DNA of 64,000 nt from Streptomyces sp. NBC_01235 (GTDB lineage: Bacteria > Actinomycetota > Actinomycetes > Streptomycetales > Streptomycetaceae). Positions 10,582 to 19,177 of the stretch are shown here, piece after piece (positions within the stretch are counted from its first letter, which is position 1; each line of letters begins with the position of its first letter). The translations under genes were made by a program, and so were the position numbers. The DNA lies in assembly GCF_035989285.1 (NCBI RefSeq), contig NZ_CP108513.1, positions 4,402,001-4,466,000 of the forward strand, given 5' to 3'. Below the pieces are notes generated by a model. It did no database searches, was not told the DNA's origin, and saw nothing but the letters and a program-made list of their open reading frames with translations.

Positions 10582-11175
10582 ATGAGCAGCGCATGCGACG
10601 AACCCATCGGCGTCACCCCGGCCGGAGCCGCCTGGCTGGCCTCCGCCGGAACGTATCCGCGCAGCACGCTCACCCTCTGGGAGGAGCGGCCGCATGCACC
10701 GGTGGTCCTGCCCTGCGGCTCCGTGTTCGACATCGTCAGCGCGCCGGCGATGTTCGGGCGGCTGATGCTCGACCGGCTGTGGGGTGAGGGGCCGGGCTCC
10801 GGCCCGGTGGCCGCCTTCCGGGGGCGGACGCTGCTGTTCTCCGCGCCGGGCACCGCCCAGCGCCTGCCCTCGCTGCTGGAGTGGGAGGAGTGGAGCGCCG
10901 ACGGCCGCCGGGACGGCCGGGCCGGTACCGTGCCGCCGCTGCTGTGCCACGGCACCGGGGACGCGGTGACCGTGCCCGCGCTCGCCGCCCCGCCGTCACC
11001 GACACAGAACTCCACCCGCTGGATGGTGGCCCCGGACACGCGTCACCCGTGGCTTCCGGGGCCGGAGATCCTGCTGTGGGCGGCCGTCCGGGCGGCCCGC
11101 TCGGCCGTGCGGATATCGATTTCACCTCCCCAGGATCAGGATGCTAAGGTCTACGACGTCAGCAGGCGCCGCTAG
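10582..11175 (+). CDS. Streptomyces protein, possibly related to bifunctional primase/polymerase N-terminal domain
   Basis: A 197-aa protein with PAGAAWLASAGTYPRS near the start and a segment VLPCGSVFDIVSAPAMFGR that resembles the beginning of Prim-Pol (primase-polymerase) N-terminal domains in Streptomyces. The rest (GPVAAFRGRTLLFSAPG, then MVAPDTRHPWLPGP) is compatible, but catalytic acidic residues are not obvious, so it may be a non-catalytic relative. The ribosome-binding site is weak. The stop codon lies inside the 5' end of the downstream tRNA-Lys gene, overlapping it by 10 bases. Confidence 0.55.
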   Translation: MSSACDEPIGVTPAGAAWLASAGTYPRSTLTLWEERPHAPVVLPCGSVFDIVSAPAMFGRLMLDRLWGEGPGSGPVAAFRGRTLLFSAPGTAQRLPSLLEWEEWSADGRRDGRAGTVPPLLCHGTGDAVTVPALAAPPSPTQNSTRWMVAPDTRHPWLPGPEILLWAAVRAARSAVRISISPPQDQDAKVYDVSRRR

Positions 11176-11239
11176 CTCAGTTGGTTAGAGCAGCTGACTC
11201 TTAATCAGCGGGTCCGGGGTTCGAGTCCCTGGCGGCGCA
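11166..11239 (+). tRNA. tRNA-Lys (anticodon CTT), copy 1
   Basis: A 74-nt cloverleaf. The acceptor GCGCCGC pairs fully with GCGGCGC, the D-arm is TAGCTCAGTTGGTTAGA, the anticodon loop is ACTCTTAAT with anticodon CTT, and the T-arm contains GGGTTCGAGTCCC. CCA is not encoded. It is identical to the copies at 27220 and 33232. A strong hairpin follows at once. Confidence 0.97.
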
Positions 11240-11247
11240 CAGACGGC

Positions 11248-11277
11248 AAGGCCCCTCGCAACAGCGAGGGGCCTTTT
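11248..11277 (+). terminator. Intrinsic terminator after tRNA-Lys copy 1
   Basis: A 12-bp perfect stem (AAGGCCCCTCGC with its complement) around a 4-base loop, ending in TTTT. It also lies beyond the end of the convergent M6 protease gene and may serve both directions. Confidence 0.85.
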
Positions 11278-11308
11278 GCGTATGCCTTGCCCGGGCCTCA
11301 CCCGTGTC

Positions 11309-12628
11309 CTACCGATCAGCCCTCGGCGTGATCCTCACCGTCCACTCCCCCGACACCGTGCGCCCCTCCACCTCCACCCGCACCCCGTCCACCCCTGCCC
11401 CGTCCCCCCGTGCCGTGTCCCCCGGCACCGTGAAGCTCTCGCCGAGGGCGACCGGGGCGTCCGCGAGGGGTGGGTAGACGGAGTTCTCCCAGCAGGCCTC
11501 GGTGCGCGGGTGGGCGTCGATCACCTCGACCGGGCCGCGGCCGGACCGGGCGCCGCTGCTGACGCGGTAGACGAGGATGCCGGTGCGGCAGGCCGCGCGG
11601 TCGGCGCCCACCGGGCCGCGCGCCTCGAAGGCGAGCACACTGTCGGGGCCGGTGCGCACGATCGCGAGTTTGACGCCGTTGCCGAGCCCGAAGGCCGGCG
11701 CCCCCAAGGCACCGGTGACCGGCACGCCCGGCCCGGCGCCGAGCGGTTCCAGGGTCAGCCGGGTCGGGCCGGGACCCCGTACGCACACCACCTGGCGTGG
11801 TTCCAGCCAGCCCAGCTTCCACTTGTGCCAGGCGAACAGGTCGGGGGCGAGTCCGAACTGGCTGCCCATCAGGTCCCAGTCGCCGACGTAGGTGTCCCAG
11901 TCACCCTTGCCGTCGGCGGGGCGGTGGTAGAGGTCGGGCAGGTCGAAGACGTGGCCGGTCTCGTGGGCCAGGACGAGACGGTCCGGGGGATGCTTCTCGA
12001 AGACCGTGACGACCCGGCGGATGTCCGTACCGTCGGCGTGCAGCGGGGTGTCCAGGTTGACGACCTTCGTCGCGTCCGAGTCGACGCCGGGCGCGTCCGG
12101 GTCGGCCACGAAGTAGACGACGTCGTAGCGGGAGAAGTCGACCTGGGGGTCGGCGGCGGTCAACGCGTCGTGCAGGTAGGCGGCCCGGCCCTCGGGGCTC
12201 CAGTCGCGCTGTATGGCGTACGCGGTGGACGGCTTCGGCATGCGGATCCAGCGCTTCAGCGGATGCGGGCGCAGGGTGAACCTGCCGTAGGACGCCTGCT
12301 GGAAGAAGCGGCTGGTGGCCGGGAAGTGGTCGGCGGCCAGTTCGGCGGGGGAGGTCGTGGGGGACCGGTCGGGGAAGGACAGGAAGACCATCACCGCGTC
12401 GAGGGAGCGGGCCGGGCGGGGGTAGGCGGTGTTCCAGGTGTCCAGGCCCTCGGAGTGGTGGGCGGCGGTGCGGGTCAGGGCGCAGGGGGCGACGGAGAAG
12501 GGTTCGGCGACGGAGGGGCCGCTGACCAGAGAGGTCGCGGCGAGTGCCGACAGGGTGGTGAACACGGCCGTGGTACTGCGCAGTCGGGGGCGCGGGAGCA
12601 GTCGCGGACGTCGCGGCAGTCGCGGCAC
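11309..12628 (-). CDS. Secreted M6-family metalloprotease (immune-inhibitor-A-like)
   Basis: A 439-aa protein. An Arg-rich N-terminus and a hydrophobic STTAVFTTLSALAATSLV segment form a secretion signal. The zinc motif HETGH occurs in LVLAHETGHVFDLPDLYH about mid-protein, followed by DWDLMGSQ, the Met-turn pattern of M6 peptidases. The C-terminal domain is beta-rich. Family members are extracellular peptidases. The GTG at 12626-12628 has GGAGG six bases upstream and is preferred over the GTG 24 bases earlier. It is divergent from cdgA. Confidence 0.85.
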   Translation of the reverse strand: MPRLPRRPRLLPRPRLRSTTAVFTTLSALAATSLVSGPSVAEPFSVAPCALTRTAAHHSEGLDTWNTAYPRPARSLDAVMVFLSFPDRSPTTSPAELAADHFPATSRFFQQASYGRFTLRPHPLKRWIRMPKPSTAYAIQRDWSPEGRAAYLHDALTAADPQVDFSRYDVVYFVADPDAPGVDSDATKVVNLDTPLHADGTDIRRVVTVFEKHPPDRLVLAHETGHVFDLPDLYHRPADGKGDWDTYVGDWDLMGSQFGLAPDLFAWHKWKLGWLEPRQVVCVRGPGPTRLTLEPLGAGPGVPVTGALGAPAFGLGNGVKLAIVRTGPDSVLAFEARGPVGADRAACRTGILVYRVSSGARSGRGPVEVIDAHPRTEACWENSVYPPLADAPVALGESFTVPGDTARGDGAGVDGVRVEVEGRTVSGEWTVRITPRADR

Positions 12629-12943
12629 TTCAGACCTCCGGGAGCGGTTCACGGGACACCGCCACCCAGCCTGTGTGAATTTGTCGTACTACGCCCTGTT
12701 TGCCTGCCCCAGACGAGTGAGGCGGCGGAAAGCGGGCATCACCCCGACACCCCGGAACTCTCACGGAACGTCACAAGCGGTCACCTGACCGCAGAACCGG
12801 GCCAGGTGCGGGCAGAAACGATCTGTCAGAAGAGTGGGTTGTTCCGGGACACTGGGCAGTGGCTGCGCGGATCCGGGGGCAGCCTCTATGATCGGCAGAC
12901 TTTCCTGCACGGACAGAGATCGAGTGCACTGCGGGAGCGAGCG
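12629..12943. other. Divergent promoter region between M6 protease and cdgA
   Basis: 315 bases without a gene. A TATGAT hexamer at 12887-12892, 52 bases before the cdgA GTG, is a plausible -10 for cdgA, although no good -35 is seen. An inverted repeat GGTCACCTGACC lies at 12779-12790. No RNA gene is evident. Confidence 0.45.
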
Positions 12944-14779
12944 GTGAGCGGAACGTCCGAAGGGCCGACGCCCGCGGCAGACCTCGACCGGTCAGCCGTC
13001 ACAGAGAGTGACATCGACAGTACGGAAAGCGGGCTCCAGGCCTACCGGCCTCCGGCCTACCGTTCCGTCTTCGCGGCAGCACCCCTCGCCATGGCCGTGG
13101 TCGACCGCGAGGGCCTGATCACCGACGCCAACGACGCGCTCGGCGCGCTGCTCGGCGGCGGCGCTTCGGGGCTGGTCGGGCGGGTCGCCTCCGACCTGCT
13201 GGACCTGGCCTCCGACGCGCGGACCTGGCACGCCTACCGCGAGGTGCTGCGCGGCCGGCAGGCGAAACTGCGCTGCACGCGGCGGCTGAAGCAGCCCGAC
13301 GGGCGCTCGCTGTGGGCGCAGGTCACCGTCTCGCCGCTGGACGCGGACACACCCGGCGTGCTGCTGTCGGTCGCCGACGTCAGCGCGCACCGTGACCTCC
13401 AGGCGCGGCTGCGGCACCTCCAGATGCACGACCCGGTGACCCGGCTGCCCAACCGCACCCTGTTCTTCGAGCGGGTGTCGGCCGCGCTGGAGGCGGAGGC
13501 GTACGAGCAGAGCGGGACCGGCCGGATCGGCCTGTGCTACCTGGACCTGGACGGCTTCAAGGCCGTCAACGACACCCTCGGTCACCGCGTCGGCGACCGG
13601 TTGCTGGCCGCCGTCGCGGACCGGCTGACGGAGTGTGCCGAGGCGGCCGGGCGGAACCGGCCGAGCGTGCCGCTGGTGGCCCGGCTGGGCGGCGACGAGT
13701 TCGCCCTGCTCGTGGAGGACTCCACCGGCACCGAGCAGCTCGCCGACCTCGCCGAGTCCGTGCTCAAGGCCCTCCAGGCCCCCTTCGACCTGGCCGGACA
13801 CCGGCTGAACGTCTCCGCGTCGATCGGCGTCGTGGAGCGGCACGCGGCCGGCACCACCGCGACCGGGCTGATGCAGGCCGCCGACACGACCCTGTACTGG
13901 GCGAAGGTGGACGGCAAGGACCGCTGGACGCTGTTCGACCCCGAGCGCAACGCCCATCTGATGACCCGCCAGGCCCTGGCCTCCACGCTCCGTCCGGCCA
14001 TCGAGCGGGGCGAGTTCCGGCTCGACTACCAGCCGTTGGTGGGCATGTCGGACGGCCGGCTGCGCGGGGTGGAGGCCCTGGTTCGCTGGGATCACCCCCG
14101 GTTCGGGCTGTTGTCGCCGAATCGGTTCGTCGCGCTGGCCGAGGAGGACGGTTCGATCGTGCCGCTCGGCCGATGGATTCTGGCCACCGCCTGCCACCAG
14201 GCGCGGCAGTGGCAGCTGGACAACCCGGACGAACCGCCGCTGTTCGTCAGCGTCAACGTGGCGGTCCGTCAGGTGTGGGACTCCGACCTGGTGGCGGACG
14301 TCGCGGGGGTCCTCGCCGAGACCGGGCTCGCCCCGCATCTGCTCCAGCTGGAGCTCACCGAGTCGGCCGTGATGGGCTCGGCGGGACGACCGTTGCAGGC
14401 GCTCCAGGCCCTCAGCGACATGGGCGTGGGCATCGCCATCGACGACTTCGGCACCGGCTACTCCAACCTCGCCTACCTGAGCCGGCTGCCGGTGTCGGTG
14501 CTGAAGCTGGACGGGTCCTTCGTGCGCGGCTTCCAGTACGAGGGCGCGGGCGCCGCGCCGAACCCGGCCGACGAGGTCGTCGTCGAGGCGATGATCGACC
14601 TCGCCCACCGGCTCGGGCTGACCGTCACCGCCGAGTGCGTGGAGACCTCCGCGCAGGCGACCCGGCTGCGTCGCATCGGCTGCGACACCGGGCAGGGCTG
14701 GCTGTACTCCCGTCCGGTGTCGCCGGATCGTATCTCCGAGCTGTTGGGGACCGAGTCCTACGCCGTCGGCAACCCGTAG
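12944..14779 (+). CDS. cdgA: PAS-GGDEF-EAL cyclic-di-GMP enzyme, CdgA-like
   Basis: A 611-aa cytosolic protein. A PAS domain lies at residues about 30-150 ([17 protein letters not shown]), then GGDEF at about 165-330 with an intact LGGDEF active site, then EAL at about 345-600 with the motif in [12 protein letters not shown] and [13 protein letters not shown]. Both active sites look complete, so it could make and hydrolyse c-di-GMP. The architecture and position upstream of the csl locus match S. coelicolor CdgA (SCO2817), a developmental regulator whose product controls BldD. The GTG start at 12944 follows GCGGGAGCGA; the frame is open far upstream but without coding character. The 3' end overlaps the convergent flavin monooxygenase gene by 22 bases. 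Confidence 0.85.
   Translation: MSGTSEGPTPAADLDRSAVTESDIDSTESGLQAYRPPAYRSVFAAAPLAMAVVDREGLITDANDALGALLGGGASGLVGRVASDLLDLASDARTWHAYREVLRGRQAKLRCTRRLKQPDGRSLWAQVTVSPLDADTPGVLLSVADVSAHRDLQARLRHLQMHDPVTRLPNRTLFFERVSAALEAEAYEQSGTGRIGLCYLDLDGFKAVNDTLGHRVGDRLLAAVADRLTECAEAAGRNRPSVPLVARLGGDEFALLVEDSTGTEQLADLAESVLKALQAPFDLAGHRLNVSASIGVVERHAAGTTATGLMQAADTTLYWAKVDGKDRWTLFDPERNAHLMTRQALASTLRPAIERGEFRLDYQPLVGMSDGRLRGVEALVRWDHPRFGLLSPNRFVALAEEDGSIVPLGRWILATACHQARQWQLDNPDEPPLFVSVNVAVRQVWDSDLVADVAGVLAETGLAPHLLQLELTESAVMGSAGRPLQALQALSDMGVGIAIDDFGTGYSNLAYLSRLPVSVLKLDGSFVRGFQYEGAGAAPNPADEVVVEAMIDLAHRLGLTVTAECVETSAQATRLRRIGCDTGQGWLYSRPVSPDRISELLGTESYAVGNP
12999..13011. promoter_or_regulatory. Possible BldD-box-like palindrome inside the cdgA 5' end
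   Basis: TCACAGAGAGTGA has TCAC/GTGA arms and differs at one defined position from the BldD consensus as I recall it. cdgA is a reported BldD target in S. coelicolor. The match is short and lies 55 bases into the gene. Confidence 0.35.
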
Positions 14780-15846
14780 GCGTCCGCGACCAGTTCGTAG
14801 GAGCGCAGGCGCAGCTCGCCGCGGTGGGCATGGCTGGTGAGCATCAACTCGTCGGCGCCGGTGCGCTTGTGGAGGTCGTCGAGACCGGTGCGGACCTCGT
14901 CGGCCGTGCCGTGGATGATGTTCGCGCCCCAGGAGTCGACGAACTCCCGCTCCAGCGGACTGAATTCATGCGCCTCCGCCTCCTCCGGGGAGGGGAACAG
15001 GCCGGGGCGGCCGCTGCGCAGGCGGACCATGTTCAGGCCGGTGGCCAGGACCTGGCGGCGGGCCTCGCGCTCGTCGTCGGCGGCCAGCACGGAGACGCCG
15101 ATCAGCGCGTACGGCTCGGCGAGCACCGCGGACGGCCGGAAGGACTCCCGGTACAGGTCGAGGGCCGGGACGGTGTTCTGCGCGGAGAAGTGGTGCGCGA
15201 AGGCGAAGGGCAGGCCGAGCATTCCGGCCAGGCGGGCGCTGAAGCCGGAGGAGCCGAGCAGCCAGATCGGCGGCCGGTGCGCCGACTGCACTCCGCCGGG
15301 GGACGAGCCCTGGACCGGACCGGGGATGGCGTGGATGCGGCGGTAGCGGTGGCCGTCGGGGAAGTCGTCGTCCAGGAAGCGGGTGAGCTCGGCGAGCTGC
15401 TCGGGGAAGTCGTCGGCGCCCTCGTGCAGGGTGGTGGTACGGCGGAGGGCCGCGGCGGTGGCGCCGTCGGTGCCCGGGGCCCGGCCGAGGCCGAGGTCGA
15501 CGCGGTGCGGGGCCAGCGCCTCCAGGGTGCCGAACTGCTCGGCGATGACGAGGGGCGCGTGGTTGGGCAGCATCACACCGCCCGAGCCGAGCCGGATGCG
15601 GTCGGTGTGGGCGGCGAGGTGGGCGAGGATCACCGCGGGCGAGGAGGAGGCGACGCCCGGCATCGAGTGGTGCTCGGCGACCCAATAGCGGTGGAAGCCG
15701 CGCGACTCGGTGAACCGCGCGAGGTCGACGCTGGTGCGCAGGGCGTCCGTGGCGGTGCGGCCGGAGCCGACGGTGACCAGGTCCAGTACGGAGAGGGGGG
15801 TCGGGGCGGTGCCCTGTGCCGTGCCTCGGATCTCGTCTGCCGCCAC
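14758..15846 (-). CDS. LLM-class flavin-dependent oxidoreductase (luciferase-like)
   Basis: A 362-aa TIM-barrel protein. Visible family signatures are [17 protein letters not shown] (substrate/flavin region near residue 60), [20 protein letters not shown] and [10 protein letters not shown]. Members reduce or oxygenate small organic substrates using FMNH2. The GTG start is fixed by an AGGAGGA site six bases upstream. It converges on cdgA with a 22-base overlap of coding ends. The substrate is unknown. Confidence 0.9.
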   Translation of the reverse strand: MAADEIRGTAQGTAPTPLSVLDLVTVGSGRTATDALRTSVDLARFTESRGFHRYWVAEHHSMPGVASSSPAVILAHLAAHTDRIRLGSGGVMLPNHAPLVIAEQFGTLEALAPHRVDLGLGRAPGTDGATAAALRRTTTLHEGADDFPEQLAELTRFLDDDFPDGHRYRRIHAIPGPVQGSSPGGVQSAHRPPIWLLGSSGFSARLAGMLGLPFAFAHHFSAQNTVPALDLYRESFRPSAVLAEPYALIGVSVLAADDEREARRQVLATGLNMVRLRSGRPGLFPSPEEAEAHEFSPLEREFVDSWGANIIHGTADEVRTGLDDLHKRTGADELMLTSHAHRGELRLRSYELVADAYGLPTA

Positions 15847-15908
15847 GGGGGTCCTCCTGTTGTCGGCCGTGTGCTTTCCTCGGGGCACTAACAGGAGGGG
15901 GTCCCCGT

Positions 15909-16397
15909 TTATTCCGGGAAGTCCGAGGAGACGACGAAACCCTCCCCGCCGTAGACGGACTCGTAGTGGAGGGTGATCACCAGGCGGGTCTTGATGCGGT
16001 CGTAGAAACGGCGGAGGCGCTCGGGGTCGTCCGAGTCGAAGCGGACCAGGAACGTGGTCTGACCGACCAGGACGGCGGAACCGCGCCGGAGCGAATACGT
16101 CTGGGGCCAGTCGACGGGCTCGAACACCAGGTCCTTGACGTCACGGTTCCACGCGCCGACGACCACACCGTCCCAGCGCACCACGCTGTCCGTGACGACA
16201 GCGGGGCCCAGTCCGGCGTTGACCACCTGGAACCCGGCCATGCCCTCCTGGTCGTTCCGGATGCGGCGTATCTGCAGAATGGGCCGCAGCGACTGCCGGT
16301 TGTGCACACGGGCAGCCTTGCCCTGGCTGTAGCTGACCCAGAGCGAACCGAGCGCGACGACCGTCGCCGCGACGGCTATGACCGTTTCCGCCTGCAT
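15909..16397 (-). CDS. Single-pass membrane protein of unknown function
   Basis: A 162-aa protein with one N-terminal transmembrane segment ([18 protein letters not shown]) and a cytosolic or external beta-rich domain containing [19 protein letters not shown]. That segment resembles the small immunoglobulin-like domains common in Streptomyces hypotheticals. No catalytic motif is seen. It lies 31 bases beyond the stop of the racemase-like gene upstream, so it may be the last gene of that minus-strand operon. Confidence 0.65.
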   Translation of the reverse strand: MQAETVIAVAATVVALGSLWVSYSQGKAARVHNRQSLRPILQIRRIRNDQEGMAGFQVVNAGLGPAVVTDSVVRWDGVVVGAWNRDVKDLVFEPVDWPQTYSLRRGSAVLVGQTTFLVRFDSDDPERLRRFYDRIKTRLVITLHYESVYGGEGFVVSSDFPE

Positions 16398-16428
16398 GTG
16401 CCCCCGTCCCCCGTCCCCCGCCCCCGGT

Positions 16429-17160
16429 TCACGCCTGCACGATCGGCTCCCGGGTGAAGAGGATGCCCAGCCCCGGCGCGTTCACCCGCCGGTCCGCGAG
16501 CCGCAGCGCCTCCCAGACGGTGACCTGGTTGGCGGTGAGGACCGGCTTGCCCAGCTCCTTCTCCAGCACGGGGAGGAACGCGGCCGTGTGCAGGGCGGTG
16601 TCGGGCAGCAGGACCGCCTCGGCCTCGGGGTCGTCGGCCGCCCGGGCGAGGGCCAGCACCTGGGTCTCGTCCCATGTGCCGACCTCGGCGGCGGTGACGA
16701 TCCCGGCACTGCTCAGGGCCGTCACCTCCACGCCGCCCGCCCGCAGGAACTCGGCGAACAGCCCGGCCACGTCGTCCGGGTACGTCGCGCCGACGGCGAC
16801 CCGCCCGGCGCCGATCTCCTGGGCCGCGTGCACGAAGGCGAAGGAGGTGGAGGAGGCCGGCATCCCGGCGGTCGTGGCCAGGGCGCGCACCTGTTCCTGA
16901 GCGCCCTTCCAGCCGTGCACGAAGCCACCGCTGGTGCAGGCCCACACGATCGCCTCGGCGCCCGCGAGGCGCAGTTGCCCGACGCCGTCCGCCAGCCGCT
17001 CGGGCGCACCCATCTGCAGCAGCGCGTCGACCCGGTGCGCGTCCTCTCCGATGTCCGTGTGGACGAGGTCCAACCGGATGTCACTGCCCAGGAGCTGCTC
17101 GATACGGGGGTAGTCGTCCTCGGCCGAGTGGCCCGGGTAGAGGAAACCGAGTGCGGTCAT
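16429..17160 (-). CDS. Asp/Glu-racemase superfamily protein (maleate isomerase / EutA type) with one catalytic Cys replaced
   Basis: A 243-aa protein starting MTALGFLYPGHSAEDDYPR. The first catalytic Cys is present in VWACTSGGFVHG, but at the second position the motif reads LLPDTALHT, with Asp where racemases and maleate isomerases have Cys. One-Cys members include decarboxylases such as arylmalonate decarboxylase, so proton transfer of a different kind is likely. The start overlaps the stop of the paralogue at 17157 in an ATGA, so the two are co-translated, probably as partners in the catabolism served by the transporter to the right. Confidence 0.8.
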   Translation of the reverse strand: MTALGFLYPGHSAEDDYPRIEQLLGSDIRLDLVHTDIGEDAHRVDALLQMGAPERLADGVGQLRLAGAEAIVWACTSGGFVHGWKGAQEQVRALATTAGMPASSTSFAFVHAAQEIGAGRVAVGATYPDDVAGLFAEFLRAGGVEVTALSSAGIVTAAEVGTWDETQVLALARAADDPEAEAVLLPDTALHTAAFLPVLEKELGKPVLTANQVTVWEALRLADRRVNAPGLGILFTREPIVQA

Positions 17161-17999
17161 GTCCAGCCTTCCTGCTGCTCTTCTTCCGGTAGTACCGGGG
17201 GTTCCCGCAGTACGGGGGGCCACGCGCGCGCCGACACTCCCCCACTGCCTGAAAGGCGTGGGAGGTGCCCCCACAGCAGCGCTTGATACGGTCCCACCGC
17301 CCGTGTACCCAGTCGGCGCAGCGCCGCCCACATGGTCACCTGGTTGGCCGAGATGACCGGTATGCGCAGTTCCGCCTCCAGTTGGGGGATGACGTCGTAG
17401 GTCGGCAGGTTGGTGCAGGAGATGAACAGGGCGTCCGCCCTGCCGCACCGCACGGCCCGGTGGGCCATCTCCACCACCTCCCGGTACGGCACCTTCCAGA
17501 TGTGCCGGGTCAAGCCCATGAACGCGCGTCCGGTGACCGTGCCGCCCGCCTCGGCCACGTACTCCTCCAGCGCCCGGGTCACCGACTCCGTGTACGGCGT
17601 CACCAGGGCCACCCGGCGGGCGCCCAGCTCCGCCAGGGCCTCGGTCAGCGCCCCCGACGTGGTCACGGAGGGCATCGCCCCGGCCCTGGTCATCGCCTCG
17701 CACATGGCCCGCTCCCCCGCGACACCGCCGACGAAACTGCCCGAGGCGCAGGCGTAGGCGACGGCCTCGGGGGCGACCGCGATCAGCGTGCGGACGGCGT
17801 CCCCGAGCGTCTCGTGCTCGCTCACCCGGCGGGCGAGATCCAGGCTGACCTCGACCGGGACGTACGGCGTGCGGGTCAGATGGAGCGAGACGTCGTCCGG
17901 TGTCCAGCGCCACAGCTCGCGGTCCAGCGCGAAGTCGAAGGGGGCGACGACACCGAGACCGCGCTGGCCTCGGGGACCGCCGAGAAAGGTGATGTCCAT
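17157..17999 (-). CDS. Asp/Glu-racemase superfamily protein (maleate cis-trans isomerase / EutA-like)
   Basis: A 280-aa paralogue of the downstream gene with both catalytic cysteines, in AYACASGSFVGG and FISCTNLPTYD. Family enzymes racemise or isomerise dicarboxylates or hydantoins; EutA of ectoine-utilisation clusters belongs here. The C-terminal 25-30 residues derive in part from a dispersed palindrome (17237-17274) translated in frame. The ATG at 17997-17999 has GAGGCGG upstream. A sigma-70-like promoter is visible at 18087-18115. It is divergent from the dehydrogenase-amidase pair. Confidence 0.8.
   Translation of the reverse strand: MDITFLGGPRGQRGLGVVAPFDFALDRELWRWTPDDVSLHLTRTPYVPVEVSLDLARRVSEHETLGDAVRTLIAVAPEAVAYACASGSFVGGVAGERAMCEAMTRAGAMPSVTTSGALTEALAELGARRVALVTPYTESVTRALEEYVAEAGGTVTGRAFMGLTRHIWKVPYREVVEMAHRAVRCGRADALFISCTNLPTYDVIPQLEAELRIPVISANQVTMWAALRRLGTRAVGPYQALLWGHLPRLSGSGGVSARAWPPVLREPPVLPEEEQQEGWT
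17237..17274. repeat. Dispersed palindromic repeat variant, within a coding region
   Basis: CTCCCCCACTGCC and GGCGTGGGAGG arms with a GTGCCCCCA tail, a second common form of the Streptomyces element. It is translated within the C-terminus of the racemase-like protein. Confidence 0.75.
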
Positions 18000-18086
18000 G
18001 GCAGGCACCCGCCTCACGGAGAAGGGCCAGGGAGGAGCCGGAGCAGAACCGGAGGGCAACGAGCCGTCGGTGCGGCTGTGTTGACG

Positions 18087-18115
18087 ACGGTAGGTTCGGG
18101 TGCGAACGTGGTCAA
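18087..18115 (-). promoter_or_regulatory. Sigma-70-like promoter for the racemase operon
   Basis: On the minus strand TTGACC (18110-18115) and TACCGT (18087-18092) are separated by 17 bases, 88 bases upstream of the ATG at 17999. Confidence 0.45.
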
Positions 18116-18167
18116 TCCGCGCACGTCAGGCATGTGGTCACCAGCGACGAAGACGAAGGGGCACCGG

Positions 18168-19154
18168 ATGGCCGTCGTCCCCGCGTCTCCCCCCGCTCCC
18201 CCGCCCACGTCTGTGCCCACGCTCCTCGTCCTGGACGCCGATCCGCTCCCCCGGCTCGGGCGTCTCACCGGGCGGGCCCGGGTGGTGCACACCGACGAGG
18301 CCTCGCTCGCCGCGCGGCTCCCGACGGCGGACGTCCTGCTGGTCTGGGACTTCACCTCGCACGCGGTGCGCGCCGCCTGGCCGGGCGAGGGACCCCGGCC
18401 GCGCTGGGTGCACACGGCGAGCGCGGGCGTGGACCACCTGATGTGCCCCGAGCTCGCCGCGTCGGACACGGTCGTCACGAACGCGCGCGGGGTGTTCGAC
18501 GAACCGATCGCCGAGTACGTCGCCGCGCTGGTCCTGGCGATGGCGAAGGACCTGCCGCGCACCTGGGAGCTCCAGCGGCGGGGCGAGTGGCGCCACCGGG
18601 AGAGCAGGCGGGTCGCCGGGACACGGGCCGTCGTCGTCGGGTCGGGGCCGATCGGGCGGGCGATCGCCCGCGTTCTGAAGGCGCTCGGCATGACCACGGC
18701 CGTCGTCGGCCGGGTCCCGCGCACCGGCATCCACGGACCCCAAGACCTGAACCGGCTCCTCGCCCGCGCCGACTGGGTCATCGCGGCCGCCCCGCTCACC
18801 GAGCAGACGCACGGCATGTTCGACACCCGGCGGTTCGGCGTGATGCAGCCGTCCGCCTGCTTCGTGAACGTCGGCCGCGGACAGCTCGTCGTCGAGGACG
18901 CGCTGGTGCGGGCGCTGGAGCGGCGATGGATCGCGGGCGCGGCGCTGGACGTCCTCACGGCCGAACCCCTCGCCCCCGACAGCCCGTTGTGGCAGGTCCC
19001 GGGACTGCTGATCTCACCGCACATGAGCGGCGACACGGTCGGCTGGCGGGACGAACTCGGCGTGCAGTTCGTCGAGTTGTTCGAGCGTTGGGCGGCGGGC
19101 CGGCCGCTGAAGAACGTGGTCGACAAACAGCGCGGATACGTGCCCGGACACTGA
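18168..19154 (+). CDS. D-2-hydroxyacid dehydrogenase (NAD-dependent)
   Basis: A 328-aa two-domain oxidoreductase. The NAD motif is VVGSGPIGRAIA near residue 155. Catalytic Arg lies in VNVGRGQL, Glu in TAEPLAPD and His in ISPHMSGD, all in the expected order. Such enzymes interconvert 2-ketoacids and D-2-hydroxyacids. The ATG at 18168 follows GAAGGGG; an ATG 36 bases upstream is possible. It is 23 bases before the amidase and likely cotranscribed, which suggests both act on breakdown products of the substrate imported by the nearby ABC transporter. Confidence 0.88.
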   Translation: MAVVPASPPAPPPTSVPTLLVLDADPLPRLGRLTGRARVVHTDEASLAARLPTADVLLVWDFTSHAVRAAWPGEGPRPRWVHTASAGVDHLMCPELAASDTVVTNARGVFDEPIAEYVAALVLAMAKDLPRTWELQRRGEWRHRESRRVAGTRAVVVGSGPIGRAIARVLKALGMTTAVVGRVPRTGIHGPQDLNRLLARADWVIAAAPLTEQTHGMFDTRRFGVMQPSACFVNVGRGQLVVEDALVRALERRWIAGAALDVLTAEPLAPDSPLWQVPGLLISPHMSGDTVGWRDELGVQFVELFERWAAGRPLKNVVDKQRGYVPGH

Positions 19155-19177
19155 CGTCCCCGCCTTTGGGAGGGTGC

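Noticed and set aside
7653..11039. A 1128-codon open frame on the minus strand
   Set aside because: It is opposite the nuclease-helicase unit; composition is Arg/Pro/Ser with no family pattern, the usual shadow of high-GC genes on the other strand.
11166..11239. An attachment site of an integrated element at tRNA-Lys copy 1
   Set aside because: No integrase gene and no partial tRNA 3'-end repeat were found on either side; the other full copies are complete genes.
11276..12943. The long upstream extension of the cdgA frame
   Set aside because: It is antisense to the M6 protease, has no domain, and the GTG at 12944 has its own ribosome-binding site.
17265..18167. Extended N-terminus of the hydroxyacid dehydrogenase
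   Set aside because: This part is antisense to the racemase homologue; dehydrogenase homology begins only after the ATG at 18168.
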